Shown piece after piece: positions 48,816-59,103 of a stretch of DNA of 64,000 bases (its first letter is position 1; every line of letters begins with the position of its first letter). A program made the translations under genes and the position numbers. The stretch lies in contig CM059587.1 in the NCBI GenBank assembly GCA_030407085.1, positions 77,675,001-77,739,000 on the forward strand, written 5' to 3'. Under the pieces are notes generated by a model. The model was not told where the DNA came from. It did no database searches and was given only the letters and a program-made list of their open reading frames with translations. The stretch comes from Trichopria drosophilae (lineage: Eukaryota; Arthropoda; Insecta; Hymenoptera; Diapriidae).

Positions 48816-48853
48816 AATTATTAAGTTAAAATCAAATTAAGGTTTTATCAATA

Positions 48854-49101
48854 TAGGACGGCAAAAAACCAAATTCGGGGATTTATTTTAATCAAAAATA
48901 GTGGATCTTATAGATTTTGGGTCGCTGAAAACGAATCCGTAGCCCGATTTGGGCCATCACGTCAAGCTTTCGAGATATCCTATCTGCTAATTTCAATTTC
49001 CGGGTCCGATATTTCGAAAACCTTTTCAGCGACCCAAAATCTATAAGATCCACTACGTCTGATTAAAAGAAACTCGCAAAAAATTTTGTTTGTGGTCCTG
49101 T
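48854..49101. mobile_element. Palindromic element, unit 2 (right arm partly deleted)
   Basis: Same family and orientation as the unit about 40 bp upstream. The left arm is complete, but the right arm jumps from GATATTTCGAAAACC to TTTTCAGCGACCCAAAATC, losing about 40 bp of the pairing sequence. Non-coding. Confidence 0.8.
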
Positions 49102-49430
49102 GCAATCCTCCAATATCGAGTTCCAAGAGTATCAGAACAATTAGAAAATATAGGTTCGCCATTTTGGATCAGCCATTTTAATTTTTTAAAAACTGGCTGT
49201 AGATTCGTCATCAACTCCGACAACCCTCGAGTGACGAGTTTGAATCTGATGAATTCACGAAAATATGCCCGCCATATTAAATCCTCCATTTTGAATTTCA
49301 AAAACCAGACTACATTCGTAATCTGATACCGAATTTGTTCGTCTAAAAATGTCTTAACACTTTGGTCCCACAATTTGATAAATTTCGAAATCACTGGTGC
49401 CAACCGAAAAGCCGAAAGCCCGTTCTCGAA
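49102..49430. repeat. Fragments of the AAAATGGCGGA dispersed repeat
   Basis: Contains CGCCATTTTGGATCAGCCAT, CGTCATCAACTCCGACAACC and CTCCATTTTGAATTTCA, diverged units of the repeat seen in intron 1 and at 52-55 kb. No gene. Confidence 0.5.
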
Positions 49431-50560
49431 AAATATCCAGATTTCCAGTACATAGTTTCCAGGCAGCGCGCCGCCGCTGAATTCGAGGATAGAAAGCGAG
49501 AGGGAGGGAGACGAAACGGAGAACGACCTCAGGATGAAAAGAGACGGAGTATCGTCGCCTCATCCCCGAGTTTCCCCGCCACAGGCGCCGCGGCATATCG
49601 CGTCCGCGTACATATCGGCAGTTCGGCACGTCGGGCAGTGCGGTTCGCGGCGCGCAGGCGACTCGACGACGAGTGGAGAGAAAGGTGCGTCGAGAAGGAT
49701 TCACTGAAATACACACTATAGTGCTTCGAGGAGAACTCGAGCACGACGAAGAGACTGTCCCTACGGTTAGGGTGTGTGGTGTTACCGACGATTATATACG
49801 CGCGTTTTCTATTGGGCCAGTAGCTGCTCACGGGCAGCGCACGCAGCGCCCCGTCCGCTTCCCGTTTAGCGGTTATCCGGCGAAGCTCCGACGCGTCGAT
49901 CGGCCCCTGCGAAATATACAACGCGCGCGAGAGTGACGTTTCAGTACGAAACGAAATCGAAGCGCCGCGCCACAGTACACCGTGTGCGGGAGGGAGTGAA
50001 AAACTAAACGACGCTCCCAGGATACGGCGTTCCCGTGGAAGTGACACCGACGACGCCATATCCACCAGGAGTCCCGCAGGTACGATTTTCGCGCGCCGCC
50101 AAACACCCGGCGGAGAGAGAGACAACCTTTTGTTATTATTTTGCCGCGGTGCTTTTGACCCTTCGCGCCGGGCGAGTTCATTGTGGTAGATTCGCGGGGG
50201 TGTCCGACGGGCGGCGAGAGCTGCGCGCGCATCTCGTGTGCGAAAGACGTCGTACACATATATATATGATACATACGTGTATGCAAATCGGAATAAAAAA
50301 AAAAGGATCGCATCTTGGAGCGGCACCGTTGGGGATTCCCTTGGACCTGGGTGGATAACCAAGGTCGTTACCGACGACGAGGACGAGGTACGCGGGTGTC
50401 GTTATTCAGGCGTGTTCCGCGGTCGCTGGGGGACGCGGGGACGGTGGGTGGCCGATAGACCACGTGATCTCTTTGCCGTTGTCAAGCCGAAAGGCGCGGG
50501 TACGATCCGATGCTTTTTTCGCCCCAATATTTTTAACGACGATTGTTTTTTTCACTTTTT
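49431..50560 (+). promoter_or_regulatory. CpG-rich island, candidate promoter and first exon of a gene to the right
   Basis: GC and CpG content are far above the surrounding AT-rich DNA for about 1.1 kb. Possible first-exon donors on the plus strand are GTGCGT near 49685, GTACGA at 50080 and GTACGC near 50390. No open frame here looks like a known protein. A good downstream acceptor at 51008-51009 supports plus-strand transcription. Minus-strand transcription is not excluded. Confidence 0.45.
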
Positions 50561-51009
50561 CATGTTTTACTTGACCGGTTTCCTCCACCGACGTTTTTTG
50601 AAAAATATCGACCAAAGATTATGTCCCGACGATAAACCACCCCCATCCACTCCAAAAAGTTAACAATGTCTTGGGAATTGCATCAAATTTCTCTTTTGTG
50701 GCATACGATAATGGGAGACTGATTAGTTTACGTCGATGAGACATACTTTGGTCTGTCATCGCAATACTTGTCACACATATCGGAGCAAGTTGAAATTATG
50801 TTGTTTATTTATCAAAAATATAAACAATATGTCCTACAATGAACTGTCGTTACAGTTTTATTCTTTCAAAAGGGTGAATCGGTTGATAAATCCGTTTTAT
50901 ACAATTGTTTAATTATAACTTCACTAAAACGTTCATTGCTTTATTTGAAAAGTTAAATATTACTAGTGAAAACTAGTGTTCTAATTGTATATTTGTTTTC
51001 TGTTTCTAG

Positions 51010-51309
51010 GATCCGTCAATTGGAACTGGCAAGATTAGTCGTCCGCGAATGTCATCATCGAATTTGGAATAGCCATCATATTTAACATTCGACGTTTTGG
51101 TGTGGTGTGACATATTAAAAAAAGGCTTCGACAAAAAAAAGCGGAAGGGATAGTTTTTGTGTTAGTGACGTGGGGGATTCGAAAGTTGGGGTAAAAAGAA
51201 AAAGAGTGTCGTGTTTAAGGGTGATAGTGACAGGTGTGATTATGGGAATAATCGTGCAGTCTGATTTTGACGAGAGACAAATCTAAGAATAAATCCAGGC
51301 ATATTACAG
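51010..51309 (+). other. Candidate 5' untranslated exon
   Basis: Preceded by a strong acceptor (TTTGTTTTCTGTTTCTAG) and followed by the donor GTGAGA. The 300 bp have several stops in all three frames and at least two short upstream ORFs (ATG at about 51048, 8 codons; ATG at about 51242, 14 codons), as expected of a 5' leader rather than a coding exon. The gene's coding exons must lie further right, probably outside the window. Confidence 0.45.
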
Positions 51310-51469
51310 GTGAGATTTATAAACATAGTTTAGATATAGTGTAAACTTGGTATTAATTAATAAAATACTGAAATTTGAATGATTAAACTTTACGATCGTT
51401 GTCCATGATATTCGACAAAGTAGATTTGAAATATTTTGTCTGTGGGTTTGACGAGCAGACGCGAGGGAA

Positions 51470-51973
51470 AGAGACAGAAAATTTTTGAGGTTAGGTGTCT
51501 CAACGGTCGAGTGGCTCTCGCGTCGAGAAAACCGCCGTTTTGAGTTCGGGAGGAAATAATGGGCGTGCGAAGGAATCGGTGAAAACGTGTGTGCGTGGGT
51601 GATTTCGAAGGCGTCCTTTCTACCCCTTTTAACGCCACTCGGTTCACCTTTTTCGGATTCCGCCATCACGATTCACAAATACACGTATTTTTTTTGCGAC
51701 AATTTCCAAAAGACACCACGTTCCAGTCAACCAAAATCGCGAATTCGCGAGCGACATAACCTCAAATTTTCTAAGTACTTGTTTGGTTGAATTCAGATTT
51801 GGAATCTACCGTAGAGTAATTAGGTGGTTTTCAAACGGGCGTGTTAACGAGTGATCGATTAGTGTAAAGTTTAAAGAGGACTTTTATCTACGGACTGATG
51901 GGATTTTTAAAACGATCAGAGTTTTCCATCTGGTTACCCTCCGACGAAAGATTTGGAAGCGTCGAACTGCACG
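51470..51973 (+). promoter_or_regulatory. Second GC-richer block, possible alternative first exon
   Basis: CpG content rises again relative to the flanks, and the block ends at a good donor (ACG followed by GTATGT at 51974). It could be an alternative promoter and leader exon of the same gene. No coding frame is supported. Confidence 0.3.
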
Positions 51974-52348
51974 GTATGTTTGTCAATGGTTCGCTGTGAA
52001 ATTCGTATTCTTTCGAGTATTTACATTATATTTATGTTTCGGAACTTGATAGAAATACTCATAAATGTAAAGAAACGTAATTGTTATGGTCTATTGAACT
52101 TATCGTTCCAAGTTTTTGTCAATAGTCGTTTAAAATCCTTCACTAATTGTGTAAGAAAATATTTCTTTATTTTAAGTAAAAGTTTCTTTCATTGAAATTT
52201 TGAAATAATTGAAAATTTGAAAACAAATACATTGTGACATATCTTGAGTTAACGTTACCAAACATATGAATGACCAATTTTTCAAAGTTATTTTGTTGGT
52301 AACTCGAAATTTAAAATATTTATAAACAGAAACAATTTAATCTTTTTT
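51974..52348. other. AT-rich non-coding DNA
   Basis: Nothing recognised; probably intron of the gene whose leader is at 49.4-52 kb. Confidence 0.4.
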
Positions 52349-53215
52349 TTAACCCTTCGAGTCACACATTTTTCTCTTTATCGCATTTAGTTGAAATTAG
52401 TTATTCGGAGGTTTTTGAGGTTGCTGATTACGAATTCGAGGTTACTTTTTCGAAATTCAAAATGGCGGACAAAGATTTTAGAAATAACTCTGTTTTGAAA
52501 GAAAATTTGTATATATTCATAAACAGTATTGGTTTTTTTCGGTCTTATATATAATAGAAATTAAAAATGGTTGAGTTTAATAAGGATTTATTCAGGGGTT
52601 TTTAAGGTTGGTGATTACGAATTCGATGTTACTTTTTAGAAATTCAAAATGGCGGACAAAAATTTTAAATATAATTGGATTGGGGCAAAATTTGCTACTT
52701 AGGGGTTTTTGAGGTCGCTAATTACGAATATGACCTTACTTTTACCAAATTCAAAATGACGGATCCAATATGGAAGACAAAGATTTTAGAAATAACTCCG
52801 TTTTGAAAAAATAATCTTTTTTTAATCCTTCACGTAACACATTTTTCCTTTTATCGAATTTAGTTGAAATTTGTTACTCAGGGGTTTTTGAGGTCGCTGA
52901 TTACGAATTCGAGGTTACTTTTTCCAAATTCAAAATGGCGGATCCAATATGGCGGACAAAAATTAAAAATATAATTGAATTGCGACAAAATTTACTACTC
53001 AGGGGTTTTTATTGTCGCTGATTATGAATCTGACATTACTTTTACAAAATTCAATATGGCAGACAAAGATTTTAGAAATAGCTCCGTTTTGAAAAAATTT
53101 TGTTACTCCGGAACTTATTTGTTAAAACTGAGTGGAAATTTGTATACATTCTTAAATAGTAGTGGTTTTTTTCGGCCATATATATAATAGAAATTTAAAA
53201 TGGTTGAGTTTAATA
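52349..53215. repeat. Tandem array of the GTCGCTGATTACGA / AAAATGGCGGA repeat
   Basis: Starts with TTAACCCTTCGAGTCACACA, a left end of the TTAA family at 2960-3718. It runs through about five units containing GGGGTTTTTGAGGTCGCTGA and TTCAAAATGGCGGA. A second internal start-like sequence, CCTTCACGTAACACATTTTT at about 52827, suggests duplication of the 5' portion. No matching right end with GGGTTAA was found. Confidence 0.7.
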
Positions 53216-54169
53216 AGGACTTAAAAATTAGAGGAAAAGGGAAAAAAAGGTTAATAATTTGGAGGTTTTTTTTTTTGTAATATAAATAATGAATGAAAAT
53301 CTAATGTTTCGACTCGAATATGAGTCCTCTTCAAAGCTATGTGAAAATTTTAAGTCCGTCCGTCTCCTTCAGTTTTTAATAAAATTCAAAAATATCTGGC
53401 TGATAAATTACTAATCGATAGGACAATTCATAATAAAATTTAAAGTAAACTAGACATTATTTCATTTAGGTTGACATTTGACACAAAGTTATTCATATAC
53501 AATTATATATAATAGTTTACATTTATATACAATTATATACAATTATATTTATGAGTATATAGGTATATATTTGCTTATAAATCCATATAAGAACGAAAAT
53601 CAGTAGTTATTTTTTGAGAAAGTGTTAATTTGTCAAGAAGTTTGTTATTAAAAATTAGTAGCAATGGCAATCAGAATACATGGAGAATGAGAAAAATAAT
53701 CAGTAATTTAATAAATTGAGAGAGAAAAGGGAGATTAATGGAACCAAAAACAGTTTGATGAAGCAATTGACAAATCTTAAAATGTAGTAAACTTTTCGTC
53801 TAAAATTATTTTTGGATTTTCGGTAATGAGTCTCAATTGAGAATAAAACCACACTGAATTGTCGTTTACTGGCTTAAAGAATACATAACGCACGTTTCGG
53901 AAATCGTGAATTTTAAAGAAGCGTGTTACATTAAATAACTTCTTTCCAAATTTAGTTACCAGCTGAGAAAAATAAAAGAGTAATTTAATACTTTAAAAAC
54001 TGATCGAAAAAGTGCAAGTTAAAAGTTATTATCTCAATTACCAACAGTTTAATTGAAATTATTATTATTGAAATTATTATTGTTGTTAGGAATTATTATT
54101 AAATAAAACAATGCGAGAGTTTATTTAAGGTTTCATATTCAGTCTGTAAATTAACATCTGTTTAACCCC
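53216..54169. other. AT-rich non-coding DNA
   Basis: Contains TATATACAATTATATAC-type low-complexity sequence at 53490-53570 and a short ATTATTATTGAAATTATTATT tract near 54060. No gene. Confidence 0.45.
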
Positions 54170-55110
54170 TTCGTTGGCACAGAAAATTCTACAAAAAGTG
54201 CCCAGAATGGCAGGAATTTTTGTTATCACCATTTCGACTCCAACCCGCACTGAAGGGTTTTCGAGGTCGCTGATTACGAATTTGAACTAAAAATTTGCAA
54301 ATTCAAAATGGCGAATCCAATATGGTGATCGAAAATGAAAAAAATTACTTGGTTGTGATGAAATTTGTTACTCGGGGGTTTTCGAGGTTGCTGATTGCGA
54401 ATGTGAATTCAGAATTTACAAGTTTGAAATAGCGGATCCAATCTTACAAAAATTACAAAATGCACTTAATTGAGATAAAACTCGTTACAATTTTCGTACC
54501 AAATAAGAAACTTCGTCCATTTTTAGACGCCATATTGAATCCACTACCTTGAATTTTGACATTTGAAGCTTGAATTCGTAATTAGCAACCCCGAATTGGT
54601 TCCGGACACCCTGTAAATAGGATCATATATTGATCCATATATACTCAAATATAATTATTATTTTTCCGGGAATTCTTATAGAATTGTTTTAAAAATACAC
54701 GCTCTACTTTTTTCTTCAGTATAAATGCATTTTCATCTATCAGAGGAAGAGGGAAACTGTCACTACCACTAAAAGAGCTTAGGAAGTATGTATTCTGTAT
54801 TCCAGTCGAAAAGTGGATCCTGATCTATGCGACTTTCCTGTTATTCTCGTCATAGAGATGCAATTCTGAAATTCTTGAAATTTCATTCAAATTGAGGCAT
54901 TCGTAAAATTTTTGTCCGCATTATGGGATCCGCCATTTTGAATTTAGTAAAAGTAATGTCAGATTCATAATCAGCGACCTGAAAAACCCCCGAGTAACAA
55001 ATCTGTTGCAAATGGAGACATTTGTACCAATTTTTTCCGCCATTTTGAATTTGGTAAATGTTATCATTGGATTCGTAATTAGCGATCCCAGAAACATTGC
55101 TGTACTACAT
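54170..55110. repeat. Second array of the AAAATGGCGGA repeat
   Basis: Begins near TTAACCCCTTCGTTGGCACA and contains units in both orientations: plus-type around 54250-54470 (TTCGAGGTCGCTGATTACGA) and inverse-type around 54520-54600 and 54920-55090 (CCGCCATTTTGAATTTRGTA). A different segment lies between them. Confidence 0.6.
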
Positions 55111-56111
55111 TTTGAGTCGTTAGCATTAAAAACATTGTTAATAATGAATTTATTCAGAGAAAAATATGATTTTTTCATATTTGTTTATTTAGGAAGCCAA
55201 AACAATAAACAATTATGTCTTCTTTGCAATTTTTATATAGCAAAAAGAACGATCTAAATGCGTTAAACAGAATGGAAATAGACAAAATTATTGTAATGCA
55301 ATATTTAAATGAAATTTATGTGATCCTTCAATCGTTTTCATGGAAAATTATCCTTAAAAACAAATTTTGTTTCAGAAAGAAAACTATTCTGAAAGAGTTT
55401 TAAAAAGGAAACTTATATATTAAAAGTTTTTTTTTGCACTGTCATTCTTTTAAATGAAAATTCACAATTTAATAAATAACAATTTGCTAGAAACAGCTAG
55501 AAATAAATAAAAATTGCAAATTTCAAATATGTTTAATATTTTGACAAGATGTTTACATAAAAAATGCAATTTTATGAAATTAATAATATCCTGAACTGTT
55601 TTTATATATTTTCGTTACTTCTTTTTAGAATTATTTAAATTTTAGAATCATTTAAAACTATTTAGTTTCGATTACAATATTGATTAAATTTTTTTTACGA
55701 TTGTCATTATTGTTATGATTCGAAGATTGTTTATGTAAATTAATATCATCTAAATTATCTAAATTAAAATACTTATGTCAGTGTTAGCGTGTTTGGGAAA
55801 ATATATTCAGTTTTATACACAGGTTAGGTTTATAAATTAACATTTTACATATTTTTCTATTGTGTGTCTTTGATGACACATTTTCTACATATTATCTGTA
55901 AAATAATTTGCAATTTGGACAGATAAAATGAACCACAAATAAGAAATGTAACGCTAAGAACTTCCAATACGTTATCCATGTACCCGAAGTTTTAAACATT
56001 CAATTGAACGAAATTATTGTTTGAACTATCTTTAAATTGTATGTTTATTGTAAAATATTAATTTACATATAGTTATATATATATATATTCTAATATGGTT
56101 AGGCCTCATGC
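55111..56111. other. AT-rich non-coding DNA
   Basis: Short open frames without recognisable motifs; AT-rich low-complexity sequence, including (AT)n near 56071-56090. No gene. Confidence 0.45.
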
Positions 56112-56588
56112 ACAAGTATGTTTTCATCACAAGATAACTTCATCATAAAATTTTTCAACAAATGACCATTTCAACATAATATATTAAACATTTTAACAAA
56201 ATAAGTTAGGTTAGATGAGGTTAGATTATATTGTGTTAGGTTAGGTTGGTTGGATTTTTGTATTATTTTGCGTGTATAATATGTAATTATTATTTTTCAT
56301 TATTTTATTTAAATGCATTGTTTTTGGTTCGTGTTGAAATGATCATGCGATGAAATGTTTATGTTGAAATGACTGTACATTAAAAAGTCAGAAATCTAAC
56401 GTAACCTGACTCAACCTAACCTAACCTAACCTAACCTTATAACCGAATATAACCTAACTTAATCTATTTTGTTAAAATGTTTAATATATTATGTTGAAAT
56501 AGTCATTTGTTGAAAAATTTTATGACGAAATGTTTGTATGTTGAAATGTTTTTGAAGAAGTTATCTTATGATGAAAACATCCCTGTGT
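56112..56588. repeat. Large palindrome containing TTAGG tracts
   Basis: The left arm (about 56118-56260) pairs with the right arm (about 56390-56585): shared ATGTTTTCATCAYAAGATAA, TTTTTCAACAAATGA, TTTAATATATTATGTTG and TTAGGTTAGGTT. The right arm has an extra block of about 30 bp. The right arm carries four perfect CCTAA units (56414-56437) and the left arm TTAGG units near 56200-56255, so the telomere-type repeats are part of the inverted repeat. Confidence 0.75.
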
Positions 56589-57037
56589 TGAAAAGTTATG
56601 TGTTCAATAGTCGCGTCTCCAAAGCCGACACATAAAAAAACAAGCGGACAATCATTTTTTTAAGTGTCTGTATTTTAACTGTTGGCTTTTCGAATGTTGG
56701 TTTTTTGACTGTCCGTTTGTTCGACCCGCACCAAATTATGATATTTAAAACCTTTTCCAGTTTAATCTCAACTTAAAGATAAACGAACACCTGATAATAA
56801 GTGAATTAGAAATTATTTCTATTTATTATATGTCAGGTGGCGCTTGTACATTTGGTTATAAATTTGTCTCACTCTCCGTATTTAGTTGCAAAATTGTGAA
56901 ATTAGTAAATATTTGTTAAGCAGTCTGGGTTGATTTTATACTAAAATTCTACTGCTGTGTTGGGAAATTGAGGATTTTGTTATCAAGCCTGTGCTTACTC
57001 GGATTAGTGCATTTTATATATCCTAACCTATAAACAC

Positions 57038-57853
57038 GTGCTTTGTGCTAACCAAATCATGTCGAGTCCAGACGAATTTCAGGATTCCGTTAGTGAAATT
57101 GACTCAAATCTTTGTGGTACCTGTAAAGAGCCAATCATCGAACACAAATTTGCTACCTGTGATTCCTGTGCAAGACCGTACCATTACGTATGTGCTGATA
57201 TCTCGCCTACTGAACAACGTACTTTGGAATTAAGAACATCCAGAATTTTAAAATTTTTTTGTGTAGAGTGCACTAAAGGTTTATCTGCACTTCCATTGGT
57301 TTTAAGACGACTATCTTCTTTAGCTACAGACGTAGTCATGCTTAAAACCACGGTGGCTGAAATGCGGCAAGAATCTGTACATAAACAAATGTCCACTAAA
57401 AATCGTTTATTGCTGCTGAAAGAAGCTCGTGAAAGTCTTGGGAAAAGATTGAACATACGGTTCATAGGTGTTCCTGAACCTAAATCCTCGGCTTCTAGTA
57501 ATTCGGACACCAAAACAGTTAACTCGTATCTATCGCTAGTCCCTAATTTTAAATATACATTAAACCATGTTATACGTATCGGAATTAGTGATAAGAAAAC
57601 AAATAAATGTCGTGTTTTGGTTGCGACATTGAGTTCAGAATACGATGTTATATATTTTCTCAAACATAAACCATCTTTGCCTAATGGAGTGCTGGCTTTC
57701 TCAGATAGGACTAAAACTGAAATTGAATACCTCAGCGAAACACAAATCGAGTTGAAACGTCTGAAAGAAGAAGACCCTAACTGCAAAAAGACAATCAAAT
57801 TTATTCATGGTGTTCCTTCAATCGTAGATGCTCATCCATCGTCAAAAAACTAA
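57038..57853 (+). CDS. LINE ORF1 protein with PHD finger
   Basis: 271 residues from 57038; the second ATG at 57059 is an equally good start. Cys/His spacing fits a C4HC3 PHD finger: C26-C29, C41-C44, H49-C52, C75-C78. A leucine-rich probable coiled coil follows (about 85-115), then an RRM-like region (about 135-200) as in other LINE ORF1 proteins. In such elements ORF1p binds element RNA and acts as a nucleic-acid chaperone. The last sense codons before TAA are TCA AAA AAC, which form a slippery heptamer. Intact. Confidence 0.85.
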   Translation: MLCANQIMSSPDEFQDSVSEIDSNLCGTCKEPIIEHKFATCDSCARPYHYVCADISPTEQRTLELRTSRILKFFCVECTKGLSALPLVLRRLSSLATDVVMLKTTVAEMRQESVHKQMSTKNRLLLLKEARESLGKRLNIRFIGVPEPKSSASSNSDTKTVNSYLSLVPNFKYTLNHVIRIGISDKKTNKCRVLVATLSSEYDVIYFLKHKPSLPNGVLAFSDRTKTEIEYLSETQIELKRLKEEDPNCKKTIKFIHGVPSIVDAHPSSKN

Positions 57854-59103
57854 TACGTGTTCCCGCACCATCCAGTTGTAAGTGCAACCTATCTGTTTAT
57901 TATCAGAATACTCGTGGGCTCCGGTCAAAGCTTGACAAGTTAAAATTAAATTTTAATTTATTTTCACACAAGCCCGACATCATCGCTTTAACCGAAACAT
58001 GGCTGAACGATAGTGTTCATGATGCAGAGCTGTGCTTATCAAACTACAATTTATTCCGCTGTGACCGAAACTACAATTTATCTGAATCAACTCGTGGTGG
58101 TGGGGTACTACTTGCCGTGAACAAGAGTATAAACTTTAATGTAATATGTTCTAATTCATTAAATACCAAATCTGAAGCACTGTTTATAAGGATCGTAATG
58201 TATGGTTTAAAGATGGTAATTGGTGTCGTTTATTTCTCCCCAAACTCTGATGTGTCATCGTATCAAAGCTTCGTTGGGAAGATCGAAGAAATCTCATCTC
58301 ACTATAAAGACCACTATTGGATGATTCTAGGTGACTTTAATCTCCCTAATATCTTGTGGAACAATGATTTGGCAACTTTTATCGTGAATAACTATGCTCC
58401 GCCAAATATAATTGAATCAGCTACTATGGTCTCTCGAATATCAATATGTTTAGACCTTCATCAACTATTCCCAAAAATTCAAGATAAAGGATACACATTG
58501 GACTTATTATTTTCATCGTTCTCAAGACTGCTCATCGAACCTGCTAGTGATATTTTGATCGAGCCCGACTCTCATCATAAGTGCTTCGAAATTACTATTG
58601 CTAATCCTACATCTTTAGAATTGCCTCACTCAGGATTTTATTATGATTTTAAGAATGCAAATTTCGATAGTCTAAACTCTACCCTTAGTGCAGTAAACTG
58701 GGAGTTTATGTCGAAATCGGTAGATGTCAGTAATTTAACCGATCGATTTTATAAGAATATTATGGAAGCAATAGATCAACATGTTATAAAAAGACCCATT
58801 AGACCTCATGACAAACCGAGGTGGCATACCCCCGAACTAAACAACCTGTTACTGTCAAAGAGGCTTGCGCATTCTGTATGGAAAACATCTAATTCCATAA
58901 ATGATTATGTGATATTTAAACACTTACGAGCTAAATGCATAAAACTATCGCGAAAATGTCATGTTGATTATATGAGAAAAGTTGAATCGAATGCAAGATT
59001 AAATATGAAAGCATTCTGGTCATATGTAAATTGTTCGCGCAAGTGTAATGAGTTCCCAGCTCGATGTTTATTGGGAAATCATCCTCGCATGACCCTACTG
59101 TAA
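57727..59103 (+). CDS. LINE ORF2 endonuclease part (-1 frame, no usable ATG)
   Basis: Open from 57727, overlapping the end of ORF1 by about 125 nt, to TAA at 59101-59103; the first ATG is 58117. Motifs of the exonuclease-endonuclease-phosphatase fold are visible: NTRGLRSK, ALTETWL (catalytic Glu), RGGGVLLAV, MILGDFNLP and the EPDSHHKCFEI segment with an SDH-like Asp-His pair. The first three lie before or around 58117, so an ATG start there would lose the catalytic Glu. The protein would nick target DNA for target-primed reverse transcription. It ends early because of a frame break at 59052-59100. Confidence 0.85.
57844..57850 (+). promoter_or_regulatory. Candidate -1 ribosomal frameshift site A_AAA_AAC
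   Basis: The heptamer AAAAAAC is positioned in the ORF1 frame as xxA AAA AAC and is followed at once by the ORF1 stop TAA. A -1 slip continues into the long endonuclease frame, which has no ATG until 58117. The same heptamer works in retroviral gag-pro frameshifting. A strong stem at the usual 5-9 nt spacing is not obvious; only a weak GTTG/CAAC stem lies about 25 nt downstream. Confidence 0.55.

Noticed and set aside
49529..50362. 277-codon open frame on the minus strand in the GC-rich island
   Set aside because: High GC removes stop codons by chance. The translation has no recognisable domain, is rich in Arg/Ser/Ala, and overlaps other open frames in several registers.
56200..56440. True telomere or former chromosome end
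   Set aside because: TTAGG runs are only a few units long, occur in opposite orientations and belong to a palindrome within ordinary sequence.
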